Below are positions 19,143 through 27,319 of a stretch of 47,437 nucleotides of DNA, piece by piece. The DNA comes from VGEM01 sp033764265. Lineage in GTDB: Bacteria; Pseudomonadota; Alphaproteobacteria; Rhodospirillales; Rhodospirillaceae. The position numbers and the translations under genes were made by a program. The stretch is from NCBI GenBank assembly GCA_033764265.1, contig JANRJB010000114.1, forward strand, positions 1-47,437. Reading direction: 5' to 3'. Under the pieces are notes generated by a model. The model saw only the letters and a program-made list of their open reading frames with translations, did not search any database and was not told where the DNA came from. Numbering within the stretch: the stretch's first letter is position 1; each line of letters begins with the position of its first letter.

Positions 19143-21248
19143 TCAGCGCTCCGCCAAGCCGGCGAACGCGCCGGCGTAGAACGCGGCGCGGTCGGCCTGC
19201 GGAGCCCAGCCCAGGTCGCGCTTGGCGTCGGCGCAGTCGAAGGTGGCGACCAGCCCGCGCGAGCGCAGGTCGCGTTGGCTGGGCGGGGGCACGCGGCGGC
19301 CGGCGACGCGCTTGACGAGCCACTTGCCGTATTCCTCGGCGTACAGCATCCGCGCGCTGCCGGGATGGAATTTCAGCGGCCGACGGGTGACCTTGGCCAG
19401 TTCGGCGATGAATTCGCGGGCCGAGGGACGCGCATCGCCCACCAAGTTGTAGCACCTGCCGTCGATGCCATCGGCCTGCAACGCGGTGACGATGGCCGCC
19501 GCGACGTCGTCGACCAGCACGAACGGCAGTGGGTTGCGGCCATCGTTCCAGCCCAGGCAGTGCTGATCGGCGTTGAACATGCCGAGCCCGCTGTGGAATG
19601 GCGAAGTGCCCGCGCCCACGACGACACCGGGCCGTAGAATGACCACCGGCAATTGGTTGTCGCGATGGCGCTTCAACAGCATCGCGTCGGCCATCGCCTT
19701 GGCACGCGCATAGTCGGCGCGATCGTGCGACTGCGGATCGGGCGGCGTTTGGCCAGTGACGACGTCGGCGGGATCGCCCAGGTACAGCCCGGCGATGGAC
19801 CCGACGTGGACCAGACGCTTGGCGCCGGCCGTGACGGAAGCGTCGGCGACGATCTCGGCGCTGCCGACCAGTGCGCGTTCGACCTCGGTCCAGGTCGAAC
19901 CGCCGCCGCCATGCGCCAGGTTGACCACGTATGTGGCCCCGGCCACCGCGCGTGCCACGTCCTCGGCGCGGGTGACGTCGCCGCGCATCACGGTCACGCC
20001 GTCCTGGTGGAACACATCCGACAGGTTCGTGACGCTGCGCGCCATCACGCGCACGCTGAGGCCGGCCCGTCGCAACGCCGCCACGGTGGCCGAGCCGATG
20101 AAGCCGGTGCCGCCCAGAAGCGCGACATCGCACGTCGCGCCGGTCGCGGCTGGCCGCGGCGCAGCGCCTGCCGGCTGCGGAAAGCACTGACGCGCGATCT
20201 CTTCGCAGATGCGCACGACTTCGGCGCCGAAGGCGAAGTCGGTGGCGCCGGCGTTGGCATCGCCGCCGACGCGCCGGTAGAACGCCGCGATGCTGCCCTT
20301 CATGCTGAGATAAAACGGGTCGGACCGGCCCTTCAGCTTGGCCAGCGACAATGCGAAATCGGCGATATTGCCGACCGCCGCGCCGATCAGCTGCCCGGCG
20401 GTCCGCACACCCGACAGTAGCGCGTCGATCTGCTCCATCCATCGGCCGCGATCGAGCGTGTAGAACCGGTTGGCCAGAATGTCGGCGATCAGCACACCGT
20501 CATCGCAGATGGCGGTGACCTGCCACAGCGGAAACGCCCGGCCGACCGCGAACTGCAGGTGCGCGGTGACGGGGCCGGCCTGCAGGACGCAATCGGCGAC
20601 CGGGCACAGCTGCACGCCGGGCGCGATCTCAAGGCCCGGCGGCGCGATGGCGCTGATGCGATCCACCGGGCCGGTGAGCGCGACCAGCTGCGACAGCGGA
20701 TGCACCGCCTGCTCCAACAGGATGTTCTTGGGCTCGCGGAACATCCAGTGGCCGAACTGCCGCGCGGCCAGCTGGCGCAACGGCACGTCGTAGGCAATGA
20801 CGACATGGCGCAGCGGGCCGAACGCACCGCGCGCCACGGCCTGCTTCAACTTGGCGAACGCCGGATGGTGCACGAAGTTCTGGTTGACGGCCGCGACCAC
20901 GCCGCGCGCCGCCGCCTGGGCCGCTGACGCCAGCGCATCGGCGCTGCGCTCGGCCACCGGTTTTTCCACCAGCACGTGGCGGCCGGCCGCGATCACCTGG
21001 GCGGCGAGGTCGGCGTGCGTGTCGGGCGGGGTGAGGATGTGAATGCAGTCGAAGCGCGCTTCGGCCAGCATCGCGTCAAGACTGTCGAACGTGTGCGCCA
21101 GGCCCCAGGTGCGGGCGAATTTCTCGCGCCGGGCGGCCGACGGCTCGACCAGGCCGGCGCCAGCCAGGCGGCCCAGGTCTTTCAGCGCGTGGGCGTGAGC
21201 ATCGGCGATCGACCCGGCGCCGACAAGGCAAACTGTGTTGTTTTTCAT
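19143..21248 (-). CDS. Gfo/Idh/MocA oxidoreductase fused to NAD-dependent epimerase/dehydratase
   Basis: The product is 701 residues, twice the size of either family. Residues 1-~370 form a Gfo/Idh/MocA sugar dehydrogenase: Rossmann 'V-G-A-G-S-I-A-D' at the start, the hallmark 'V-E-K-P-V-A' near 95, and a C-terminal half with 'E-Q-A-V-H-P'. From about residue 375 a second Rossmann domain begins, with 'L-L-G-G-T-G-F-I-G' and the SDR catalytic 'Y-A-R-A-K' near 513. There is no stop or frameshift between them, only a proline/alanine-rich linker ('P-A-G-A-A-P-R-P-A-A-T'). The fused enzyme probably does two consecutive redox or epimerisation steps on one nucleotide sugar. The product sugar is unknown. 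The codon style is GC-rich; the gene upstream (21432-22598) is clearly less so. Confidence 0.88.
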   Translation of the reverse strand: MKNNTVCLVGAGSIADAHAHALKDLGRLAGAGLVEPSAARREKFARTWGLAHTFDSLDAMLAEARFDCIHILTPPDTHADLAAQVIAAGRHVLVEKPVAERSADALASAAQAAARGVVAAVNQNFVHHPAFAKLKQAVARGAFGPLRHVVIAYDVPLRQLAARQFGHWMFREPKNILLEQAVHPLSQLVALTGPVDRISAIAPPGLEIAPGVQLCPVADCVLQAGPVTAHLQFAVGRAFPLWQVTAICDDGVLIADILANRFYTLDRGRWMEQIDALLSGVRTAGQLIGAAVGNIADFALSLAKLKGRSDPFYLSMKGSIAAFYRRVGGDANAGATDFAFGAEVVRICEEIARQCFPQPAGAAPRPAATGATCDVALLGGTGFIGSATVAALRRAGLSVRVMARSVTNLSDVFHQDGVTVMRGDVTRAEDVARAVAGATYVVNLAHGGGGSTWTEVERALVGSAEIVADASVTAGAKRLVHVGSIAGLYLGDPADVVTGQTPPDPQSHDRADYARAKAMADAMLLKRHRDNQLPVVILRPGVVVGAGTSPFHSGLGMFNADQHCLGWNDGRNPLPFVLVDDVAAAIVTALQADGIDGRCYNLVGDARPSAREFIAELAKVTRRPLKFHPGSARMLYAEEYGKWLVKRVAGRRVPPPSQRDLRSRGLVATFDCADAKRDLGWAPQADRAAFYAGAFAGLAER

Positions 21249-21431
21249 ATGGTTAATGACTTATTGGAGGAGTAAGTTGAGCGCACCGAGCGCACCGTAT
21301 ACACAAGCCTTGCAAGCGGGGCCACTGCAACGTCGATGCGCCCCCGAAGCGTGATGGCCAGAGGCGCGACGCCCCTCGTCTTGCCTGCGCCTGACGAGAT
21401 TGGTTTCGGACGGGAGCGACGGACAGTTCAT
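21249..21431. other. Intergenic spacer at the compositional boundary
   Basis: The 183 bp lie between two minus-strand genes, at the step from GC-rich to lower-GC sequence. A direct repeat GAGCGCACC occurs twice at 21279-21297. I find no strict sigma-54 or convincing sigma-70 promoter for the fusion gene, and no terminator hairpin with a T-run. Confidence 0.5.
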
Positions 21432-22598
21432 TTAGGAGACTTCGGCGGCGGCGCGCCGAGCCGCGTTTACAGGCGTGCGTGCGGCTCGCATGCGTTCCAA
21501 CGACGACTGCCAGGCTGCGCGCTGCGCCTCGATCTGCGGACGGTCAATACTTTCGACGACGGCGAGCATTTCGTCGATCGAGTCGACCAAGATGCCGAAC
21601 GGTCCGTAGCGGTCGAAAACAGCCGACATGGTCCTGCTCCGAATGGCGATGACCGGACGCAACGCCGCAATGGCATCGCACATCGTACCGCTGGCGGTGA
21701 AATTATAGGCGGCAGAGTGGTAAGGCAGGCAAACAAGGTCGGCGGTGCAGAGCAGGTCCATGTACTGGATCCGACTTAACGGCGCGCGCGCCGGGGCAAC
21801 GTCGAGGCAATCCATGTCAGGGAATTTTTCGCCCTTCGACATTTCACCGACGGTAATGAATTTTCTGTGAGGACCTCTTGCGCGCTTTGCGAGGTCGATG
21901 AATTCGCCGAAACCCTTGCTGCGGCGCGCGTTGCCGAGGAATGCAAAAACGACAGGCTTATTGGCATCCGGGTCCGGCGCCATGCCCGGTCGCCAGTCTG
22001 ATTCAAGAATGGGATGTTCCAAGCATTGCACTCGTCCACTCAGATGCGGAAATCGTTCGACGACACAGTCGGCGATTCCAAGTTCGAGCACATGGATTGT
22101 CACCGACTTCGGGCACGGTCGTTGAAGCTGGGATTGGATGTCGAACCGCCTGTAGATGGGGTTGCGCGAACGCCAGATCATGCTGTCACCAAGCTGCCCA
22201 TGCATGATCAGGTCGATGGCGAAGCGCGCCTGGTGGGACCATAGCCTGCACACTGCGCGGTACAGGTAGCCTTCGAAGCCGAGTACGGCGACGCGTTCGG
22301 CGGAAATGCGCTCGGCGTGCGCGTTCAGGAACGCGATGCAAGCGCGCGCCGCGGGGATGGCGGCGATCGGGTTGTGGCGCGACAGCACGCCGTTCGCAGC
22401 GAGTGGCGGCGCCGTGACGTACTCGATCTGCGTCAGGTGAGACAGTCGGGACCCGATGTTCTCGAGATGCCCCGATTGAGCCGCAAAAACGATTCGGCGA
22501 TCCGGAAAGCGCTGCGCCATCAGCGCGAGGTAACTCTCGTTGAACGGCAAGTGCATCGTCGGATGACTGATGAAATCCGCCACAATCAATGCGCTCAT
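21432..22598 (-). CDS. Glycosyltransferase, GT-B fold (GT1/GT4-like)
   Basis: The product is 388 residues. A variable N-terminal half is followed by a donor-binding half. That half starts with 'V-F-A-F-L-G-N-A-R-R-S-K-G-F' (near residue 228) and has 'Y-H-S-A-A-Y-N-F-T-A-S-G-T-M-C-D-A-I' (around 308), where GT4-like enzymes place the glycine/glutamate sugar-phosphate contacts. The exact subfamily is not recognised. It is most likely a cytoplasmic transferase acting on the lipid-linked glycan. ATG 22598 has an AGG 9 bases upstream. Base composition is lower in GC than in genes below 21.2 kb, so it belongs to the cassette that looks acquired or replaced. Confidence 0.78.
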   Translation of the reverse strand: MSALIVADFISHPTMHLPFNESYLALMAQRFPDRRIVFAAQSGHLENIGSRLSHLTQIEYVTAPPLAANGVLSRHNPIAAIPAARACIAFLNAHAERISAERVAVLGFEGYLYRAVCRLWSHQARFAIDLIMHGQLGDSMIWRSRNPIYRRFDIQSQLQRPCPKSVTIHVLELGIADCVVERFPHLSGRVQCLEHPILESDWRPGMAPDPDANKPVVFAFLGNARRSKGFGEFIDLAKRARGPHRKFITVGEMSKGEKFPDMDCLDVAPARAPLSRIQYMDLLCTADLVCLPYHSAAYNFTASGTMCDAIAALRPVIAIRSRTMSAVFDRYGPFGILVDSIDEMLAVVESIDRPQIEAQRAAWQSSLERMRAARTPVNAARRAAAEVS

Positions 22599-22718
22599 GA
22601 TCGATGCCTCGAACAGAACCGGCCGGGTTGCCGACGATTGATGTCGGCGCAGGGATCGCCGGTGTCTAGACCGCGACGGCCGCGCGACCGACAGTGACTT
22701 GGCAAGGCGTGGTTCCTT

Positions 22719-23765
22719 TCACGTCGTTGGCGCGGGATCACTGCCGATGCGCGCGGGCGAACTTTGGCTCACGAGGCCGAGAACCGCGCCTGGCGTGGTC
22801 GGCTTGCCGCCGATTTCGCGAATGAAGAATTCGCAGTACTCCCGCAGCCACTTCAAGAACTGCTGCTGATCGTGCTCAGTCCTCACATAGGGATTCGCCC
22901 CCGGCATCAGCGACGAACTGTGATAGTTTAGGCAGAAAAGTCGAACGCCCCGGCTCAAGAGGGCCCTCGTCACGCGTTTGGCCTCGTTCAGGCTGATTCC
23001 CTCGGGGGTCAACCGAATGCGCTCGAGCAAGCCGCTCCGCGCAAGCAGTCCTGAAAGATGCATTCGCCGCGACCATGAGCTGAATGCGTAGCGCAAGAGC
23101 GAACGCGGCACGCCCGCGAGCGCGCCGACGACTCCGACACTTAAGGGGATCTCAAGGAGAGCGCGTGAATCACCCAGCCAATGGAGCGCTTGGGGTGCGT
23201 CCGTGAAGTCCGGCCCACCCTGTTCGGTGAAGCTTGTCGCCGGAACGACGCTGGTGTCGATTTTGTAACCTGCCTCAATTAACAAGTCCGCCGTTCGGGG
23301 GCCGAAACCGTACCTGCCGGCCCGGAATACGGTCGGGCGGCGCGCAAATCGTTGGGCGATGCGCTCGGTCAGGCTGACGATCTTGGCGCGTTCGCAATCG
23401 ACGGGTAGGTTTCCCGAGTAGGAGTTCGCCAAATTTACTTGTTCGTCGAACGGTGGTGTGACCCAGGCGTGAAGCTGCGCGCCGATGTCGCAAAGACCCT
23501 GCTCCATGAAAGCCATCAACGTCTGACTGGCCCGATCGTCGTCGACGACCGGGTAGTCGACCAGATACGTCGGAACAACTCCATACTCGTTCCAAATTCG
23601 TTGCGCGAGAATCTGGTAATCGATGTTCTTGACGCTGCGAAAGTCGCGGCTGAGAACCGACCAGTCGAACTCCTCTTCGGCATCGACAACGACCAAAAGC
23701 ATCGGATCCGCGGACGCCGGTATCGGTGCTGGGTAAATCGAATCGGTTTTGGCCACGTTTAACAC
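22719..23765 (-). CDS. Polysaccharide deacetylase-like protein (WalW-type CE4)
   Basis: The product is 348 residues. It has the WalW-like layout: 'V-V-V-D-A-E-E-E-F-D-W' (residues 25-35) for the first metal/catalytic Asp, 'Y-L-V-D-Y-P-V' after it, 'A-Q-L-H-A-W' for a His ligand, 'F-R-A-G-R-Y-G' (the CE4 motif 3 arginine) and 'N-Y-H-S-S-S-L' for the late His. CE4 enzymes remove acetyl groups from N-acetyl sugars. There is no signal peptide, so it probably acts in the cytoplasm on a nucleotide- or lipid-linked sugar, which is inference. The start is GTG 23765 with AAGG 4-5 bases upstream; the ATG at 23702 would cut just before the catalytic Asp. It lies in line with the MBL and phosphatase-like genes. 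Confidence 0.82.
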   Translation of the reverse strand: MLNVAKTDSIYPAPIPASADPMLLVVVDAEEEFDWSVLSRDFRSVKNIDYQILAQRIWNEYGVVPTYLVDYPVVDDDRASQTLMAFMEQGLCDIGAQLHAWVTPPFDEQVNLANSYSGNLPVDCERAKIVSLTERIAQRFARRPTVFRAGRYGFGPRTADLLIEAGYKIDTSVVPATSFTEQGGPDFTDAPQALHWLGDSRALLEIPLSVGVVGALAGVPRSLLRYAFSSWSRRMHLSGLLARSGLLERIRLTPEGISLNEAKRVTRALLSRGVRLFCLNYHSSSLMPGANPYVRTEHDQQQFLKWLREYCEFFIREIGGKPTTPGAVLGLVSQSSPARIGSDPAPTT

Positions 23766-24060
23766 CGAGCCTTATCCAACGAACGACCAGTCGACGACGG
23801 GGATCGCGGCGAAGCGCACAATTCGACTGATGTCTCTCGATTCGGAGAGGGTCGACGCCGCAATGTGGTTCTTGGCAACGACATCGGCGCCGAATTCAGG
23901 ATGGTATCAAAGCAAGGCGGCAAGGCAAACGAAGTTCGGCGCCACCGGTGAAGTTCTGACGCCATCGGTGTCCATCGTGCGACTCCCTCTTTGGAACGGC
24001 GCGGTCGGTCGGACTTGATCGCTGTGGCAACGGTCGGGGGCGACCTCCGTCGCGCCGATC
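23766..24060. other. Intergenic spacer between MBL-fold gene and deacetylase gene
   Basis: The 295 bp are not covered by a convincing gene. A plus-strand open frame at 23749-24018 starts inside the deacetylase gene and resembles no family I know. The space may hold the deacetylase promoter; no strict sigma-54 match is present. Confidence 0.5.
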
Positions 24061-25413
24061 CTACTTCATTCGGTAGTACAGTGCCTTCGCGGCTTTGAAC
24101 AGAGTCGTGTCTTCGGCACAGACTTTGCGAAAAACGCGCTCGGTATTCGTCGTCAGATAGCGCAGGGTCGAAGCAATTGGGCTTCGCATGAAATAATGTC
24201 CGAAGTACCCATAAAGTTGAGACTTCGTCTTTGCGCCGCCGTTATCAGCGTATTTGGCAACATAGGGCGAAAAGTCAGGATACAGACTCTCCAAGCCATG
24301 CAGTGTCGTTTTCATGTAGTTACCGATCAGGAGATCATCGAAGATTTCGTGCTCGATGCACGACATGAACGAGTGTCGGGGCGCTTCAAACGAGATGCCG
24401 ATCGATCGCCGGCCGGGATTTAGGCTGACCGTATGTGATCGCCCGCCGACAATGACCTCGATGAAGCCGAAGCGGTCCGCGATATGCTGGCGGTCGCGGA
24501 AATAACTGTCGACCTTCGCGAGATCGTCCTTTTCCAAACAGTCAGACCAATTGTCGCCAAACTCCTCGGGGCTGAATTCGACCGGCGGACTCCGCGGCGG
24601 CTTGATCGGCGTGATGCCTCCGGTGCGGGCATCGACGCGGACAAATGCGGGCAGGACCGGCGGCAAGTTCGGATTCTGGTCGGTTTGGTAGTCCGACAAC
24701 TCGGGAATAAGGCGGTTCGCCCAAACGCTGTCCTTGCGGACGTAGCGGTGAAACCCAGAAAACGGAATGATGTGCGTGGCGCCGTACTTACGGGCCATGC
24801 GTTGAGCGCCAGGCGCAATCGGCCGCCGGCGCGCTTCGACGTCGACCAGTTTGTTCCCAGATGGGTCGAACAGGTTCAGCATGTCGGCACCGCCCCACCC
24901 GTGCAATGCGCAGTAGAACACCGTGCGGAACTTCCGGTCCTTGATCAAACGGCGCACTTCGAATGACGCGCCGAGATCCGGCGAATCATTTGCATCGATG
25001 ATCAAGGTTTCCATGACATCGACCAACAGGATCGAGTCTTGGTTGTAGTTCGCGATCGAGTAGACGCGCACGTTCGCCGACAAGTCGATCCACGTGCGGT
25101 CGGGGAGAACCCGGGTCTTGTAGCCGAGCAATTCGAGGTCCCGGACGATCCGTCCCCCGTAGTGATCGGAAATCAGGAAGGTCCCGGTCGATATCCGCGG
25201 CAGCGAATCAACGTTGAGGTGATCGGGATGGCCGTGGCTGAACCAATGGTACTTCGCCGAGCGAATAGCGCTCATTTGCTCGTTGGGAATCTCGTAGTCA
25301 TGGCCCCAACTGCCGAAGTACGCCGTCGGACTGATCCAGCTGTCCGTCGTCAGGACCGGGTGATCGTCGTAAACGATCAGGGTCGCGCTTCCGATTGTGT
25401 CAAATCCGATCAT
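24061..25413 (-). CDS. MBL-fold metallo-hydrolase (UlaG/CMP-sialate hydroxylase-like)
   Basis: The product is 450 residues. The N-terminal half is a metallo-beta-lactamase fold, with the zinc motif 'S-H-G-H-P-D-H-L' giving H60, H62, D64 and H65, a later 'L-I-I-D-A-N-D-S' around D140-D143, and 'F-S-G-F-H-R' as a possible final ligand. The start ('G-S-A-T-L-I-V') and the 'D-A-N-D' segment recall the UlaG/CMP-Neu5Ac hydroxylase branch rather than lactamases. The ~200 C-terminal residues are unassigned. No signal peptide is seen, so it is cytoplasmic. The substrate is unknown; hydrolysis or oxidation of a sugar or sugar-phosphate in glycan synthesis is inferred from its neighbours, the deacetylase and the phosphatase-superfamily gene. 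Confidence 0.75.
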   Translation of the reverse strand: MIGFDTIGSATLIVYDDHPVLTTDSWISPTAYFGSWGHDYEIPNEQMSAIRSAKYHWFSHGHPDHLNVDSLPRISTGTFLISDHYGGRIVRDLELLGYKTRVLPDRTWIDLSANVRVYSIANYNQDSILLVDVMETLIIDANDSPDLGASFEVRRLIKDRKFRTVFYCALHGWGGADMLNLFDPSGNKLVDVEARRRPIAPGAQRMARKYGATHIIPFSGFHRYVRKDSVWANRLIPELSDYQTDQNPNLPPVLPAFVRVDARTGGITPIKPPRSPPVEFSPEEFGDNWSDCLEKDDLAKVDSYFRDRQHIADRFGFIEVIVGGRSHTVSLNPGRRSIGISFEAPRHSFMSCIEHEIFDDLLIGNYMKTTLHGLESLYPDFSPYVAKYADNGGAKTKSQLYGYFGHYFMRSPIASTLRYLTTNTERVFRKVCAEDTTLFKAAKALYYRMK

Positions 25414-25502
25414 CGTACCACTCTCACTCGCGTCCAGCAGATTCCGAAGTGGCGGACGCGCGTCGCGTTCTAGCGGGAAACGAAGAAACGAGAGCGAGCC
25501 AT

Positions 25503-26951
25503 CTACTCGGCGGCGTGCGCGGCGACCGGCAGTTCGGAGGGATCGGCGGTTCTCCCGAATTGCGACAAGAGGCTGATACCGTCAAGTTTTGACTCCGGCG
25601 CGTGCGGCACGCCAACCATATCGAGGATCGTCGGCAGCACGTCGAGGATTGACACTTTCTGCCGATGGACGGCGGGCGTTCCGGACTTGATCCAAAGAAC
25701 GCCGTCGGGGTGGTGCGCGCCGCTTTTCGTGGCGTCGATCAGATAGAACAGGTCGCCGTAGCGCCAAGTTCGGTTGCTCTCGGCCATCCGTACGACCGAG
25801 TCGGGGTCGACCAAGGTGCGGCAAACGTTACCGACCATCAGCGCGTCGGCGTTTTTGCGGTCGACTTGGAAGATGGGTACGCCGTCGACCGCGATCGTCA
25901 GCATGCGACGTTGCGCGTTCGCGGCGAGTTCCGCATTGGCGAAGCGCACCATGAACTGGTGCGTCATGACGGGCTCGATCTGTGCAAAATCGATCTCGAA
26001 CTGGCGCAGCATCGCCTCGACATCGTGGGGCCTGTAAAATCTCTGTCCACCGATCGCTTCCCACTTGAGGAACGGTTGCTGGCTCAGCGCAGTGGCGAGG
26101 ATCAGGGTGGCGCCTTCGCGTTCCAACGCGAAAAAGTCCTCGAGCAGATTGTCCATCGCCTTGTAGCCATGCAGGATCGCATTCTCGTATTTCCGACGTT
26201 CTTCATCGCTTGGCTTGTTGGCAAAAGGGGCCGGATTCATGTGGCGCCAGTAGCTGTGCTGAAAGTGCGCCGTGCTGTTGCAAAAGAAAGTCGCGAAATC
26301 TGGCCGATAGCGGCGGTAATAGTCGGTGAAGACATCGAACATCAGCAGGTCGAGCAAACTTGCCCGCTTCCAGCTGCTGCTGCCGCCATCGGCGAATTCG
26401 TGAGCCAGTTGGCGCAGGACGCGGGTGCCGGTCGATAGCCGCAGCCCGTTGCGAACCAGAAACCAGACGAACGCCGCGTGTTCCTTCAGACCGACTTTCC
26501 GCTGCGCGTTGCTGTACTCGCGAACGTTTGCGGCGACGTAGTTTTGAAAGGAGTTAAGCGGGGCCGGGTTCGCCGGCTCTCCGTTACACCAGGGATCGCC
26601 CAGATAAATGTTGCGTTCGCCGTTGATCCGCCGCGCATTCATGCTTGAAAAATTGCAGACGGCGAGCCCTTCGCGCGCCAGCATGTGCCAAACGTCGTCG
26701 TGCGTAGCCCGCGGCCCATCCGTCAGGTGAAAGATCTTGTGCTCCTTAAACGGCAGGCCGGTGTGTAACGAATACCATTGAATCCAGGGCTCGAGATTTG
26801 GCGCCGCCGGCTCGTCCGACTCGGTGGTAAAGACCTGAGACGAATCGCGGAAACGGGCGAAGTTCGGCAGCTCTCCGGCGCTGATCCACCGCTCGAGCAA
26901 CGGGGGGCATAGTTCATTGAACTCAATCAGGATGATCGGCTTGTTCGACAT
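25503..26951 (-). CDS. Alkaline-phosphatase-superfamily protein with altered active-site motifs
   Basis: The product is 482 residues. The fold pattern of the type I phosphodiesterase/sulfatase group is visible: first strand 'I-L-I-E-F-N-E-L', then 'E-L-P-N-F-A-R', 'E-P-W-I-Q-W-Y-S-L-H-T-G', 'T-A-H-F-Q-H-S-Y-W-R-H', and late 'H-H-P-D-G-V-L-W-I' with 'I-L-D-V-L-P-T-I-L-D'. By eye the usual metal ligands and nucleophile are changed. G-x-D-G reads E-F-N-E, the nucleophile position (W-T/S-S before T-G) reads W-Y-S, T-D-H reads T-A-H, and S-D-H-G reads T-A-L-S. It may be a divergent transferase or a non-hydrolytic member. No signal peptide is seen. ATG 26951 has GAGGG 9 bases upstream. It is in line with the MBL gene 89 bp downstream. 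Confidence 0.75.
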   Translation of the reverse strand: MSNKPIILIEFNELCPPLLERWISAGELPNFARFRDSSQVFTTESDEPAAPNLEPWIQWYSLHTGLPFKEHKIFHLTDGPRATHDDVWHMLAREGLAVCNFSSMNARRINGERNIYLGDPWCNGEPANPAPLNSFQNYVAANVREYSNAQRKVGLKEHAAFVWFLVRNGLRLSTGTRVLRQLAHEFADGGSSSWKRASLLDLLMFDVFTDYYRRYRPDFATFFCNSTAHFQHSYWRHMNPAPFANKPSDEERRKYENAILHGYKAMDNLLEDFFALEREGATLILATALSQQPFLKWEAIGGQRFYRPHDVEAMLRQFEIDFAQIEPVMTHQFMVRFANAELAANAQRRMLTIAVDGVPIFQVDRKNADALMVGNVCRTLVDPDSVVRMAESNRTWRYGDLFYLIDATKSGAHHPDGVLWIKSGTPAVHRQKVSILDVLPTILDMVGVPHAPESKLDGISLLSQFGRTADPSELPVAAHAAE

Positions 26952-27319
26952 GATGAGTGCCCTCAGCTTGTGCTCTCGGCGGGTAAATCGCGGCGGGTCG
27001 AATCATGGCGGCGCACAGCCATGGCGCAACCAGTGTATTCTCGCACCTGCCTTGGCCCAATACTTTAGCCAAACGCGTCGCAAAAATCCAAACCAGCCCG
27101 CTCGATACCTGTGGACTCAGGCAAGCCGTGCAATGCGTCTCAATCCGTGCGCGGTCCGGCTTTATCGTGGCGAGTCAAGCGGCTGTCGGGCATCGGCCAA
27201 GGTCGAGCACCGGGCCCGGACAGGTCTCCATCCCGCGATTCAAGCCGCTGGAGGGCATACGCTGGATGGGCTTTCAACGCTTGGCTGCGATGCCTGACAC
27301 GCCACCTGAACTCGATCGA
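26952..27319. other. Intergenic region, no gene recognised
   Basis: The 368 bp lie between two minus-strand genes. A plus-strand frame passes through but is the antisense of the beta-helix gene with no family signal. The minus strand holds TTGGCTAAAGTATTGGG (around 27054-27071), which keeps the -24 GG of a sigma-54 site but has GG in place of GC at -12. It probably contains the promoter of the phosphatase-superfamily gene; nothing firmer can be said. Confidence 0.5.

Noticed and set aside
21264..21355. Perfect ribosome site GGAGGAG followed by a TTG-started 25-codon plus-strand ORF
   Set aside because: It lies opposite the promoter region of the fusion gene, has no similarity I can name, and GGAGGAG could occur by chance. 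Not enough for a gene call.
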